A DNA stretch of 64,000 nucleotides from Multivorans sp965116445 (GTDB taxonomy: Bacteria > Acidobacteriota > Thermoanaerobaculia > Multivoradales > Multivoraceae), in assembly GCA_965116445.1 (NCBI GenBank), contig OZ220688.1, positions 2,046,001-2,110,000 of the forward strand. Reading direction: 5' to 3'. Below, one piece after another: positions 32,358-40,138 of this stretch; position 1 is the stretch's first letter, and the number at the start of each line of letters is the position of its first letter. The notes beneath the pieces are model-generated. The model saw nothing but the letters and a program-made list of their open reading frames with translations, searched no databases and was not told the DNA's origin. The position numbers were made by a program, and so were the translations under genes.

Positions 32358-34924
32358 TACGAGCCTTCCCGCAGCGAGTCGATCGGCGGCCTGCGCAACG
32401 CGCCTGCGCTGGCAAGGAGTCCCGTTCCGAGCGCCAGCAGGCTGCCCGCCGAAAGCGCCCCGAACACCGCCAGGGGACGGAAGGACCACGCGAGTTCGAG
32501 TTCGCGGGTAACCAGCCACCAGGAGGCCGACAGGCCGAGCAAAGCCGCCACGATCGCCGCGGACAGACCGATCAGCGCGTACTCGGCCGCGAAGGCGCGC
32601 AGCACGTCGAATCGGGTCGAGCCGATCGTCTTGAGCAGCGCCGCCTCCCGTCCCCGCCGTAGCGAACCGGCCGCGACCGCGCCGGCCAGCGTGAGCAGGG
32701 CGGCCGCCACCGTGAAGCTGCCGAGAACCCGCACGCCGACCTGCAGGTCCCCGATCAGATCGACCACCTTCTGCAGCACCTCACGAATCCGGACCACGGC
32801 GACGCCGGGATGGGCCCTGTAGACCGCGTCCTGGATTCCCTGTTCCCTGTCGCTTGGCAACCAGGCGGCCGCCAGCCTGGTCTGCGGCGCCCACTCCACG
32901 GCCGCGGGCTCGACGACCAGGAAGAAGTTGATCCCGAAACCCTCCCAGTCCACCCGTCTCAGACTGGTCACCGTGAGCGCGGTCTGCCTGTTCCCCACGT
33001 CCAGCGCGATCGTCGAGCCGACACCCACGCCGATCGTCTCCGCGAACTCCCGCTCGACACTGACCTCGAGAGCCGACGGATCGACCCACGGCTCCTCCAG
33101 CGTCGCCGGCCCGGACGCTTCGAGGATCGCGTTGTCCGGCGGCAGGTCATCCAGGTAGGTCAGGCGCAACTGCCGCCTCAATGCCCAGCGGTTCCCTTCG
33201 TTCGCCCGCTCCGCCACCGGGACGCCGTCGATCGTCGCAAAGCGCGCCATGACGACCGGCGCCGACTGCACCCTTTCGGCGCCCTCACGTTCGAGAAGCC
33301 CGGCCAGTTCGTCCCATCCGGCCTGCGGGACGTTCAACAGAAAGACGCTCGGCGCGTCCTCCGGAAGCCCCGCAGCCAGTTCGTCGTGCAGATGGCCCTG
33401 GACGACGAACATCGCGAGCAGGACCATCAGGCCCATTCCCAGGGCGACCGAGGCCGCCAGCGTGCCGGACTCGGGCCGCGCCAGCGCCGCGACGCCGTAC
33501 CGGAGCCAAGACGAGCGACACCTCGGCGCCAGAACTCGGGCCAGCGAGCGGAGCATCAAGGCGGCGACGATCAGGGCGGCAATCGCCGCTCCCACGGCGC
33601 CCAGGAATCGGAGCGCGAGCCACAGCGACCCCGCCTGGAGCGCGGTCGAACCCGCGACGCCGACCGCGACGGCGATCAGCGACAGCGCGGTCCCGAGCCA
33701 TGAACCCGGCAGCGGCTCGGCGCCACGGCGGAAGACCCGCACCGGCGGGGCCCGCAGCACGACCAGCAGCGCCGGTGCGGAGAACGCGGTCGATACGCCG
33801 ATGCCCAGCGCCACGCCACGAAGGAAGGCCCAAGGCTGCCAGACCGAGACGGCTTCCACCGGCAGCGCACCGCCCAGGATCGCCGGCACGAGGAGGATCG
33901 AGACCAGGCCGACCGCGCCGCCGATCACCCCCGCCACCAGGCCGAGCAAGACCGCCTGAACGAGGTAGGTTCGCAGGAGATCGCGAGGCCGGGCCCCCAG
34001 GCACTTGAGAACGGCGAGGGCGTCGAGGCGCGCCGTCAGCCACGCGCGAATCCCCTGCGCCACGCCGACACCGCCAACCAGCAGCGACAGCAGCGCGACG
34101 AGTCCCAGATAGCGCGAAAGCCGTTCCAGGTCTTCGCGAATGCCGGGCTGCGCGTCGGCGTACGTCTCGACCCGCACACCCGCGCCGTCCAGAGTCTCGT
34201 CGCGAAACGCCTCCGCCTGAAGCTCCAGTTCCTCGAGCGAACGTTCACCCGGCAACCGCACCAGCACCAGGTAGCCGCCGAAGCCGGCGAAAGGGAAGAT
34301 CCCCGCCGCCTCCTGCGCGGCGACACCCACGATCACGCGCGGTCCGAACGCGAACCCCGTCGGCAGCCGGTCGGGCTCCCCTTCCAGTGCGCCGGCAATC
34401 CGGAGCGTCCGCCCTCCGAGGCGAAGCTCGTCGCCGATCTCGAGCCCCAGACGGGAAAGGGCTTCCGGCGACACCAGCGCCGAGTGGTCGCCGAGCACTT
34501 CGGCCGGCTTGGCGCCGGGCGGGAGCGGCGGCCGGACCTGCAACTCGCCATAGAACGGATAGCCGCCCGAGATCGCCTTCAACTCGACCAGCAGACTCGA
34601 CGGACCTTGCTCGTCCGCCCCGGAGGCCTCCGTTCGGCCCACCATCGCGGCCAGCTCGCGGACCTCCGCCCTGGTGGCCCCCGGCACGGAGTCGACCGCC
34701 TCGAGCATCCCATCCGGGATCGGAGCCCGCGACCGAAACGCCAGATCGGCGGCTAGGAGCTTCCTGGCTTCCCCGCGGATCGCCCCGTCCACGCTCGAGG
34801 CGAGGCCCGCCACCGAAACCACGGCCCCGACCCCGACCGAGAGGCAAAGCACCCAGACCAGAACCCGGCCCAGCGAACCCCGAAACTCGCGCAGCGAGTA
34901 CCGGAACGTCACGCCCGGGCCCAC
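32357..34924 (-). CDS. FtsX-like ABC transporter permease (YbbP type)
   Basis: 855 residues from a GTG at 34924, two bases after the ATPase stop, with GGAAGG upstream. An N-terminal membrane helix (VLVWVLCLSVGVGAVVSVAG) is followed by a large extracytoplasmic domain and clustered helices in three blocks (near residues 260-380, 410-500 and 720-850). The FtsX signature is in LSLLVGGVGVAQGIRAWLTARLDALAVLK and, near the end, LKTIGSTRFDVLRAF. This family exports or extracts lipids, or acts mechanically; the cargo is unknown. Partner ATPase is upstream and the MFS gene overlaps downstream. Confidence 0.9.
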   Translation of the reverse strand: MGPGVTFRYSLREFRGSLGRVLVWVLCLSVGVGAVVSVAGLASSVDGAIRGEARKLLAADLAFRSRAPIPDGMLEAVDSVPGATRAEVRELAAMVGRTEASGADEQGPSSLLVELKAISGGYPFYGELQVRPPLPPGAKPAEVLGDHSALVSPEALSRLGLEIGDELRLGGRTLRIAGALEGEPDRLPTGFAFGPRVIVGVAAQEAAGIFPFAGFGGYLVLVRLPGERSLEELELQAEAFRDETLDGAGVRVETYADAQPGIREDLERLSRYLGLVALLSLLVGGVGVAQGIRAWLTARLDALAVLKCLGARPRDLLRTYLVQAVLLGLVAGVIGGAVGLVSILLVPAILGGALPVEAVSVWQPWAFLRGVALGIGVSTAFSAPALLVVLRAPPVRVFRRGAEPLPGSWLGTALSLIAVAVGVAGSTALQAGSLWLALRFLGAVGAAIAALIVAALMLRSLARVLAPRCRSSWLRYGVAALARPESGTLAASVALGMGLMVLLAMFVVQGHLHDELAAGLPEDAPSVFLLNVPQAGWDELAGLLEREGAERVQSAPVVMARFATIDGVPVAERANEGNRWALRRQLRLTYLDDLPPDNAILEASGPATLEEPWVDPSALEVSVEREFAETIGVGVGSTIALDVGNRQTALTVTSLRRVDWEGFGINFFLVVEPAAVEWAPQTRLAAAWLPSDREQGIQDAVYRAHPGVAVVRIREVLQKVVDLIGDLQVGVRVLGSFTVAAALLTLAGAVAAGSLRRGREAALLKTIGSTRFDVLRAFAAEYALIGLSAAIVAALLGLSASWWLVTRELELAWSFRPLAVFGALSAGSLLALGTGLLASAGALRRPPIDSLREGS

Positions 34925-34925
34925 G

Positions 34926-35672
34926 TCAGCGTCCTTCCGTAAAGCGCCCGTCCACCATGACCAGCTCACGGTCGGCACGAGCGGCAACCGCCGGGTCGTG
35001 GGTGACGAGCACCAGCGTCGAGCCGAAGCGATCGCGGAGAGCCATCATCACGTCCAGAACTGCGGCGCCGGTGACCGAGTCCAGGTTGCCGGTCGGTTCG
35101 TCGCCGAGCAGGATCATCGGCTCGGCCGCGAACGCCCTCGCCAACGCCACGCGCTGCTGTTCGCCGCCCGAAAGCTGCGACGGGTAGTGGTGACCGCGCC
35201 GGGCCAGTCCGACTTCGGCGAGCAGGTCCTCGGCACGCTGCCGCGAGCCGCGGCGGCCCAGCAGGTCGAGCGGAAACTGGACGTTCTCGCGCGCGGTCAG
35301 GTTGCCGAGCAACTGAAAGGACTGGAAGACGATGCCGATCTTCTCCCGGCGCAGCAGCGCCAGTTCATCCTCGCTCAGACCCTCGATCGGCCGGCCTTCG
35401 ATCAGGACGCTGCCCGCGGTCGGACGGTCGAGGCCCGCGAGCAGCGCGAGCAACGTCGACTTGCCGGCGCCCGACGGGCCGCGGATCGAGATGCACTCGC
35501 CCGCGGCCGCCTGCAGGTCGATGTCGTTCACCACGACCAGGGTGCGCTCCCCGGAGCGCAACTCGCGCCGCAATCCGCGGGTCTCGATCCGCGGCGGAGT
35601 TTCAGGTGGCGCGACGTGGGCAGGCGAAGCGCCTCGGCTGCCGCTCAGAAGACCCCCATCATCGCGCGCCAC
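34926..35672 (-). CDS. ABC transporter ATP-binding protein (YbbA/LolD-like)
   Basis: 248 residues from a GTG at 35672, overlapping the MBL gene by 28 bp; TTG 35573 is another candidate. Walker A GPSGAGKSTLLALLAG, Q-loop IGIVFQSFQLLGN, signature QLSGGEQQRVALARAFA, Walker B MILLGDEPTGNLDS and the H-loop LVLVTHDPAVAARA are all intact. It drives the FtsX-like permease encoded next. Cytoplasmic face of the inner membrane. The frame stays open to 35912, but that part lies inside the MBL gene. Confidence 0.92.
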   Translation of the reverse strand: MARDDGGLLSGSRGASPAHVAPPETPPRIETRGLRRELRSGERTLVVVNDIDLQAAAGECISIRGPSGAGKSTLLALLAGLDRPTAGSVLIEGRPIEGLSEDELALLRREKIGIVFQSFQLLGNLTARENVQFPLDLLGRRGSRQRAEDLLAEVGLARRGHHYPSQLSGGEQQRVALARAFAAEPMILLGDEPTGNLDSVTGAAVLDVMMALRDRFGSTLVLVTHDPAVAARADRELVMVDGRFTEGR

Positions 35673-36373
35673 TGTTCCAGACTGCTCGGCCTCAGGTAGG
35701 CGTTCCACTGGAGTTCGCGGCCGATCGTCGAGCTCGACTCGGGGCCGTAGTCGTGGCCCGGGTAGATCGCAAGTTCCGGCGGCAAGCCCTTCAGCCGCTC
35801 CAGGGAGCGGTACATCGCGTCGACATCGCTGTGCGGCAGGTCGATCCGGCCGATTCCCTGCACGAACAGGGTGTCCGCCGTCAGCACATGACCGCCGGCG
35901 CGGAAACAGCAACTCCCCGGCGAGTGTCCCGGCGTGTGCAACACCTCGACCCTGATGTCGCCCAGGTCCAGCACATCGCCGTCGCGGAACGTCTCCACCC
36001 GGTCCGACGGACAGCCCGCGATCTCGGCGCCGCGTTCCGCCTCGGCCTCGTGGATCAGCATCGGCAGATCGAACTCGGCGCGCAGTTCGCGCACGCCGGG
36101 GATGTGCTGGCCCATGATCTCTCCGCCGATGTGATCCTGGTGGAAGTGAGTCGCCAGCACGCCGACGACCTCGTAGCCCTGCTTCTCGGCGACCCTGACG
36201 ACGCCGAGCGGCTCCCAGGCCGGGTCGACGACCCAGGCCTTGCGGGTGGCGGAGTCAGCCAGCACGTAGACGAAGTTGGCCATCGGCCCGGCCTGGATCT
36301 GAATGAGACGGGGTTCGGCAGCGGCCACGGTATCGGCGGCCCCGGCGGCAGCAAGCGGTGAAGAATCGGTCAT
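35645..36373 (-). CDS. Glyoxalase II/persulfide dioxygenase-like MBL hydrolase
   Basis: 242 residues. Metal-binding motifs: GVLATHFHQDHIGG, VLHTPGHSPGSCCF, VLTADTLF and AIYPGHDYGPES. This is the pattern of hydroxyacylglutathione hydrolase-like proteins, with a full HxHxDH site. The short length (no C-terminal helical lid) favours a thioesterase-like or one-iron persulfide-dioxygenase-like member. First gene of the minus-strand MBL-ATPase-permease-MFS set, diverging from the SDR gene at 36423. Confidence 0.85.
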   Translation of the reverse strand: MTDSSPLAAAGAADTVAAAEPRLIQIQAGPMANFVYVLADSATRKAWVVDPAWEPLGVVRVAEKQGYEVVGVLATHFHQDHIGGEIMGQHIPGVRELRAEFDLPMLIHEAEAERGAEIAGCPSDRVETFRDGDVLDLGDIRVEVLHTPGHSPGSCCFRAGGHVLTADTLFVQGIGRIDLPHSDVDAMYRSLERLKGLPPELAIYPGHDYGPESSSTIGRELQWNAYLRPSSLEQWRAMMGVF

Positions 36374-36422
36374 CGTCAGCGGAATCTACCCCGGCGTACG
36401 GGCAGTTGTTAGCCTCGCGCCC

Positions 36423-37187
36423 ATGCCAGACCAACACCACCCCATGTTCGACCTTTCCGGGCGCACCGCGCTCGTCACCGGCGGCAGCCGCGGACTCGGC
36501 CGTGCGATGTCGCTCGCCTTCGCCGCCGCCGGCGCCGATGTCGTCGTGACCAGCCGGAAGATCGACTCCTGCAACGAGGTCGTGGCGAAGATCGAGGCGA
36601 TGGGTCGGCAGGGCCTGGCCCACGCCTGCCATGTCGGTCACTGGGACGAGGTGGACGGTCTGATCGACGCGGCCTACGAGCGATTCGGCAAGGTCGACGT
36701 CCTTGTGAACAACGCGGGGATGTCGCCGCTCTACCCGAGTCTTTCCGAGGTCGGCGAGGCGCTGTTCGACAAGGTGATCGCGGTGAACCTGAAGGGACCG
36801 TTCCGTCTGGCCGCGGTGATCGGCCAACGCATGGCGGAGGGCGATGGCGGCAGCGTGATCAACGTGACGAGCACGGCCGCCATCCACCCCAGCGCGAACG
36901 CCGAGCCCTACGGCGCGGCGAAAGCGGGCCTGAACGCCCTGACCGAATCCCTTGCCCATGCCTACGGCCCGAAGGTGCGCGTGAACGCGATCATGCCGGG
37001 CCCCTTCCTGACGGACATCTCGAAGGCGTGGGACCTCGAGGCGTTCAACCGGCGGGCGAAGGCCTCGATTGCGCTTGAGCGCGGCGGCGAACCGGACGAA
37101 ATCGTCGGCGCAGCGCTCTATCTGGCCTCCGACGCCTCCAGTTACACGACCGGCGCCGTACTGCGAATCGACGGCGGCAGCCGTTGA
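36423..37187 (+). CDS. SDR-family oxidoreductase
   Basis: 254 residues from ATG 36423. Classical SDR: cofactor loop ALVTGGSRGLGRAMSL, VDVLVNNAGMSP, catalytic Ser in NVTSTAAIHPS, Tyr and Lys in EPYGAAKAGLNAL, and the C-terminal GAVLRIDGGSR. The substrate is unknown. It overlaps the next gene's TTG start by 4 bp (TTGA). Being the first gene of a three-gene unit with two membrane alkaline-phosphatase-superfamily proteins is unusual for an SDR. Confidence 0.88.
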   Translation: MPDQHHPMFDLSGRTALVTGGSRGLGRAMSLAFAAAGADVVVTSRKIDSCNEVVAKIEAMGRQGLAHACHVGHWDEVDGLIDAAYERFGKVDVLVNNAGMSPLYPSLSEVGEALFDKVIAVNLKGPFRLAAVIGQRMAEGDGGSVINVTSTAAIHPSANAEPYGAAKAGLNALTESLAHAYGPKVRVNAIMPGPFLTDISKAWDLEAFNRRAKASIALERGGEPDEIVGAALYLASDASSYTTGAVLRIDGGSR

Positions 37188-40138
37188 GTGACGATACGTC
37201 CACCTTCCAAACACCCCGACAGCGCAACGGATCGCGCGCCGAGTTCGGCCGGGGCCTGCTCGCACTCGCCGGCCTGAGCAGTCTCGCGATCGCTCAACCC
37301 GTGATCGACCTGCTGCGGAGAACACCCGAGTTCTTCGCGATCAGACAACTCGGGGTGACGGAGGTCCTGGCTCTCGTCGGGTTCCTCCTCATCGGCCCCG
37401 CGCTGGCGTTCTCCCTGCCGGCCATCGCGGCGTGGTCTCGCCGGCCGGCCTGGATCCGACCGGCGGTCGCGGGGCCAGCCGGCCTGCTGACCGGCGCGAT
37501 CATCCTGCAGGCAGGCCGCGGCCTGCCCGCCGCCGCGGCGATCACCCTTGGCGTCGCCGCCTGCGCCGGACTGACTTGGGGCTATGTCCGTCTTCCGTCC
37601 ATCCGCCTCCTGACCTGCCTGCTGGCGATCGCCACGGTCGCGGCGCCGGCGGTCCTCCTGCTCGATCGCGATGTGCGGCGAAGCCTCCCTGGTTCGAACC
37701 ACCAGCTACCGACCCGCGATACAGGCGCGCGAGCCCCCGTCGTGCTGCTCGTCTTCGACGAGTGGTCGGTCATTTCGATCCTCGACGAAGAAGGCGGAAT
37801 CGACCGGCAGCGGCTTCCCAACCTCGCACGATTAGCAGGAGGCGCCACCTGGTATCCCAACGCCACCGCCGCCTCGAACATGACGAACTACGCCGTTCCG
37901 TCCATCCTGACCGGCTTGAGACCCGAACGCGAGCAGCTTCCGATTGCCGAGGACCATCCGATCAGCCTCTTCACCCTTCTCGCCCCCAGCCACGACCTGT
38001 TCGCGATGGAGCCGGTGACCTCCCTGTGCCCGCCTCAACTGAACCGGTTCGAACAACAGCGCCCCTCCTTCGCCCGCCGCTTCGGTCTGCTCGTGTCCGA
38101 CCTTCGCTTCGTGTGGCTCAGCCTGACGCTGCCGGAGCCCTGGGCGACGCGGCTTCCCGCGCTCGACCGGACCTGGAGCGGCTTCGGCCGGAGCGGCTCG
38201 CGGGCCGCGTTGCCGCCGGACGAGCGGCAACTGGCGCGTACTCAGCCCCATCGCCGGAACGACGAACGGGTCGCCGACTTCCACAGGTTCCTCGACGCGC
38301 TCGAACCGCCAGGCGAGCGGCCGGGCCTGTACTTCGCGCACGTCCTGCTTCCGCATGGACCCTGGGAGTACCTGCCGTCCGGCCGCAGGTACTCGCGCAG
38401 CAGATCCTACGGTCTTGAAGACGGAACCTGGACGGCCGACCCGTGGACCGTCAGGAATCACGAGAAGCGCTACCTGCTGCAGGTCGAGTTCGTGGACGGG
38501 CTGATCGGCGAACTGATGACGAAGCTCGAATCGCTCGACCTGTTCGATCGCAGCGTGATCGCGATCGCCGCGGATCACGGCGTTTCGTTCCAGCCCGGGA
38601 AGCCGCTTCGGCTGCCAACCCCCGACCCCACAGGCGAACAGCTCCTCGACCTGCTCAGCGTGCCGCTGATCGTCAAGGCGCCCTTTCAGGACCGGGCCAG
38701 GGTCGACGAAAGCGAGTTCTCCCAGGTGAACCTGCTGCCGCACCTGATGGAACTCGCCGGGGCCGACTCCATCGCGCAACGGCCCCCGGGCCGCGACGAA
38801 CCGCTGCTGCTTGGCGAGCACGCGGCCGGCCTTGAGGTTCCGGCAGACCGCGGTTCCTGGCGCCGCGCCCGGCTCGCGGCCCAGGCCGAGTTGCTTGGAC
38901 ATGCGAACGACCCGGCGACGATCGGAACGCGGAGCGATCTGCACGGCCGGAGGGTCGCCGAACTGCCTCTGCGAACCGGCGACGTCCACGCTCGCCTCGA
39001 CCTGCCTGGCGCCTGGGACGACGTGGACAAGGACGCGATCCTGATTCCCGCGATCGTCGAGGCGACTCTGCTCGGACCCGAGGATCAGACGGACCGGTCG
39101 GTCGTCGTCGCGATGAACGGAGTCGTTGCGGACTCGGTGCGCCCGTACACCGATGCCGCCGGCCGTCGCCGAATCTCGGCTCTTTTACCCGACGACCTCC
39201 TTCGCCCGGGCCGCAACCGAGTCGACCTGTTCCTCGTCTCCGGGCGAGACGACGCCGTGGAACTCGAGCGCCTCGCACCGCCGGCGGTCGTTGCCTACGA
39301 GGTGGACACCGGCTACTCCTGGGCCCCCGAGCGCGACAGCGCGGGCCTGGTGCGAGGTCTTCTCCGCCGCCCTGTCGACAACCCCGGCCAGCCCCCGGAG
39401 AGGCTCCCGGTCGTCGGGAGATCCTCCGGGCTGTCCGGCTACCTGGAGGCCACCGTGCCCGAACCGCCTTTCGCGTCCGGCGGCCCCGGGAGCTTCCGTC
39501 TGAGCGGCCGGGTCTTCGACGCGAAAGGCGCCCGGCAGCCTGGCACGATCGTCGCTGTCGTCGGGGGAGACACCGCGGTGGCGTTCTCCGGACCTGCGCT
39601 TGAGGACGACAGCTTCACCGCTCAGCTCGTGGCCGACCGGGAACAGGTCGAGCGGGAGGGAATCGTGGCCTTCGCGGTCGGGCACGACGACACAGCGGTT
39701 CGCCTTCGGTTCAGCTACAGGAAGATCGCGGTCGACCGCAAAGGCAGGCGGGTCCTTCCCGTCTCTGACGGTCGCCGACTCCTCGTGATGGGCCCTGGCG
39801 ACGGATACGCCGGCGCGGTAGACCGGATCACCCTGGACGGCAAGGACACCCGGATCAGCGCCTGGGCAGCCGACCTGGAACGGGAGGAACCGCCGCGCCA
39901 GGTCGTGATCTACCGCGACGACGAGTTCCTGAACCGGCTGAATCGCACAAGGCGGGACCGCACCGACGTGGCGGAGCGGTTCAATTCCCGGCCTCTGTTG
40001 CGAAGCGGCTACCACGGCAAGGTTCCAGGCGGGCCTCTTCCCTCCGCGTTCCCCCGGCGCCACCGGGTCTTCGCGGTGATGACTCGCGGCGCGGCCGTCG
40101 AGCTCCCCGCGCCGCGCCCAGGCGGCGGCAGCCGGTGA
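37184..40138 (+). CDS. Large membrane protein with sulfatase-like domain lacking the formylglycine Cys
   Basis: 984 residues from TTG 37184. Four N-terminal membrane segments (for example LLALAGLSSLAIAQPVI, VLALVGFLLIGPALAF, CLLAIATVAAPAVLLL) lie in residues 20-160. An alkaline-phosphatase/sulfatase fold follows: VVLLVFDEWSVISIL, NMTNYAVPSILTG and IAIAADHGVSFQPG. At the formylglycine position Thr (about residue 234) replaces Cys, as in phosphoethanolamine-transferase-like enzymes. Residues 600-984 are an unrecognised beta-rich extension, probably periplasmic. Overlaps both neighbours by 4 bp. Likely a transferase or hydrolase acting on envelope phospho- or sulfo-esters. Confidence 0.75.
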   Translation: MSDDTSTFQTPRQRNGSRAEFGRGLLALAGLSSLAIAQPVIDLLRRTPEFFAIRQLGVTEVLALVGFLLIGPALAFSLPAIAAWSRRPAWIRPAVAGPAGLLTGAIILQAGRGLPAAAAITLGVAACAGLTWGYVRLPSIRLLTCLLAIATVAAPAVLLLDRDVRRSLPGSNHQLPTRDTGARAPVVLLVFDEWSVISILDEEGGIDRQRLPNLARLAGGATWYPNATAASNMTNYAVPSILTGLRPEREQLPIAEDHPISLFTLLAPSHDLFAMEPVTSLCPPQLNRFEQQRPSFARRFGLLVSDLRFVWLSLTLPEPWATRLPALDRTWSGFGRSGSRAALPPDERQLARTQPHRRNDERVADFHRFLDALEPPGERPGLYFAHVLLPHGPWEYLPSGRRYSRSRSYGLEDGTWTADPWTVRNHEKRYLLQVEFVDGLIGELMTKLESLDLFDRSVIAIAADHGVSFQPGKPLRLPTPDPTGEQLLDLLSVPLIVKAPFQDRARVDESEFSQVNLLPHLMELAGADSIAQRPPGRDEPLLLGEHAAGLEVPADRGSWRRARLAAQAELLGHANDPATIGTRSDLHGRRVAELPLRTGDVHARLDLPGAWDDVDKDAILIPAIVEATLLGPEDQTDRSVVVAMNGVVADSVRPYTDAAGRRRISALLPDDLLRPGRNRVDLFLVSGRDDAVELERLAPPAVVAYEVDTGYSWAPERDSAGLVRGLLRRPVDNPGQPPERLPVVGRSSGLSGYLEATVPEPPFASGGPGSFRLSGRVFDAKGARQPGTIVAVVGGDTAVAFSGPALEDDSFTAQLVADREQVEREGIVAFAVGHDDTAVRLRFSYRKIAVDRKGRRVLPVSDGRRLLVMGPGDGYAGAVDRITLDGKDTRISAWAADLEREEPPRQVVIYRDDEFLNRLNRTRRDRTDVAERFNSRPLLRSGYHGKVPGGPLPSAFPRRHRVFAVMTRGAAVELPAPRPGGGSR

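Noticed and set aside
31113..32822. A 569-codon open frame antisense to the MFS and permease genes
   Set aside because: Composition (Arg, Gln, His, Glu) is that of a shadow frame, and the opposite strand encodes membrane proteins with strong family motifs.
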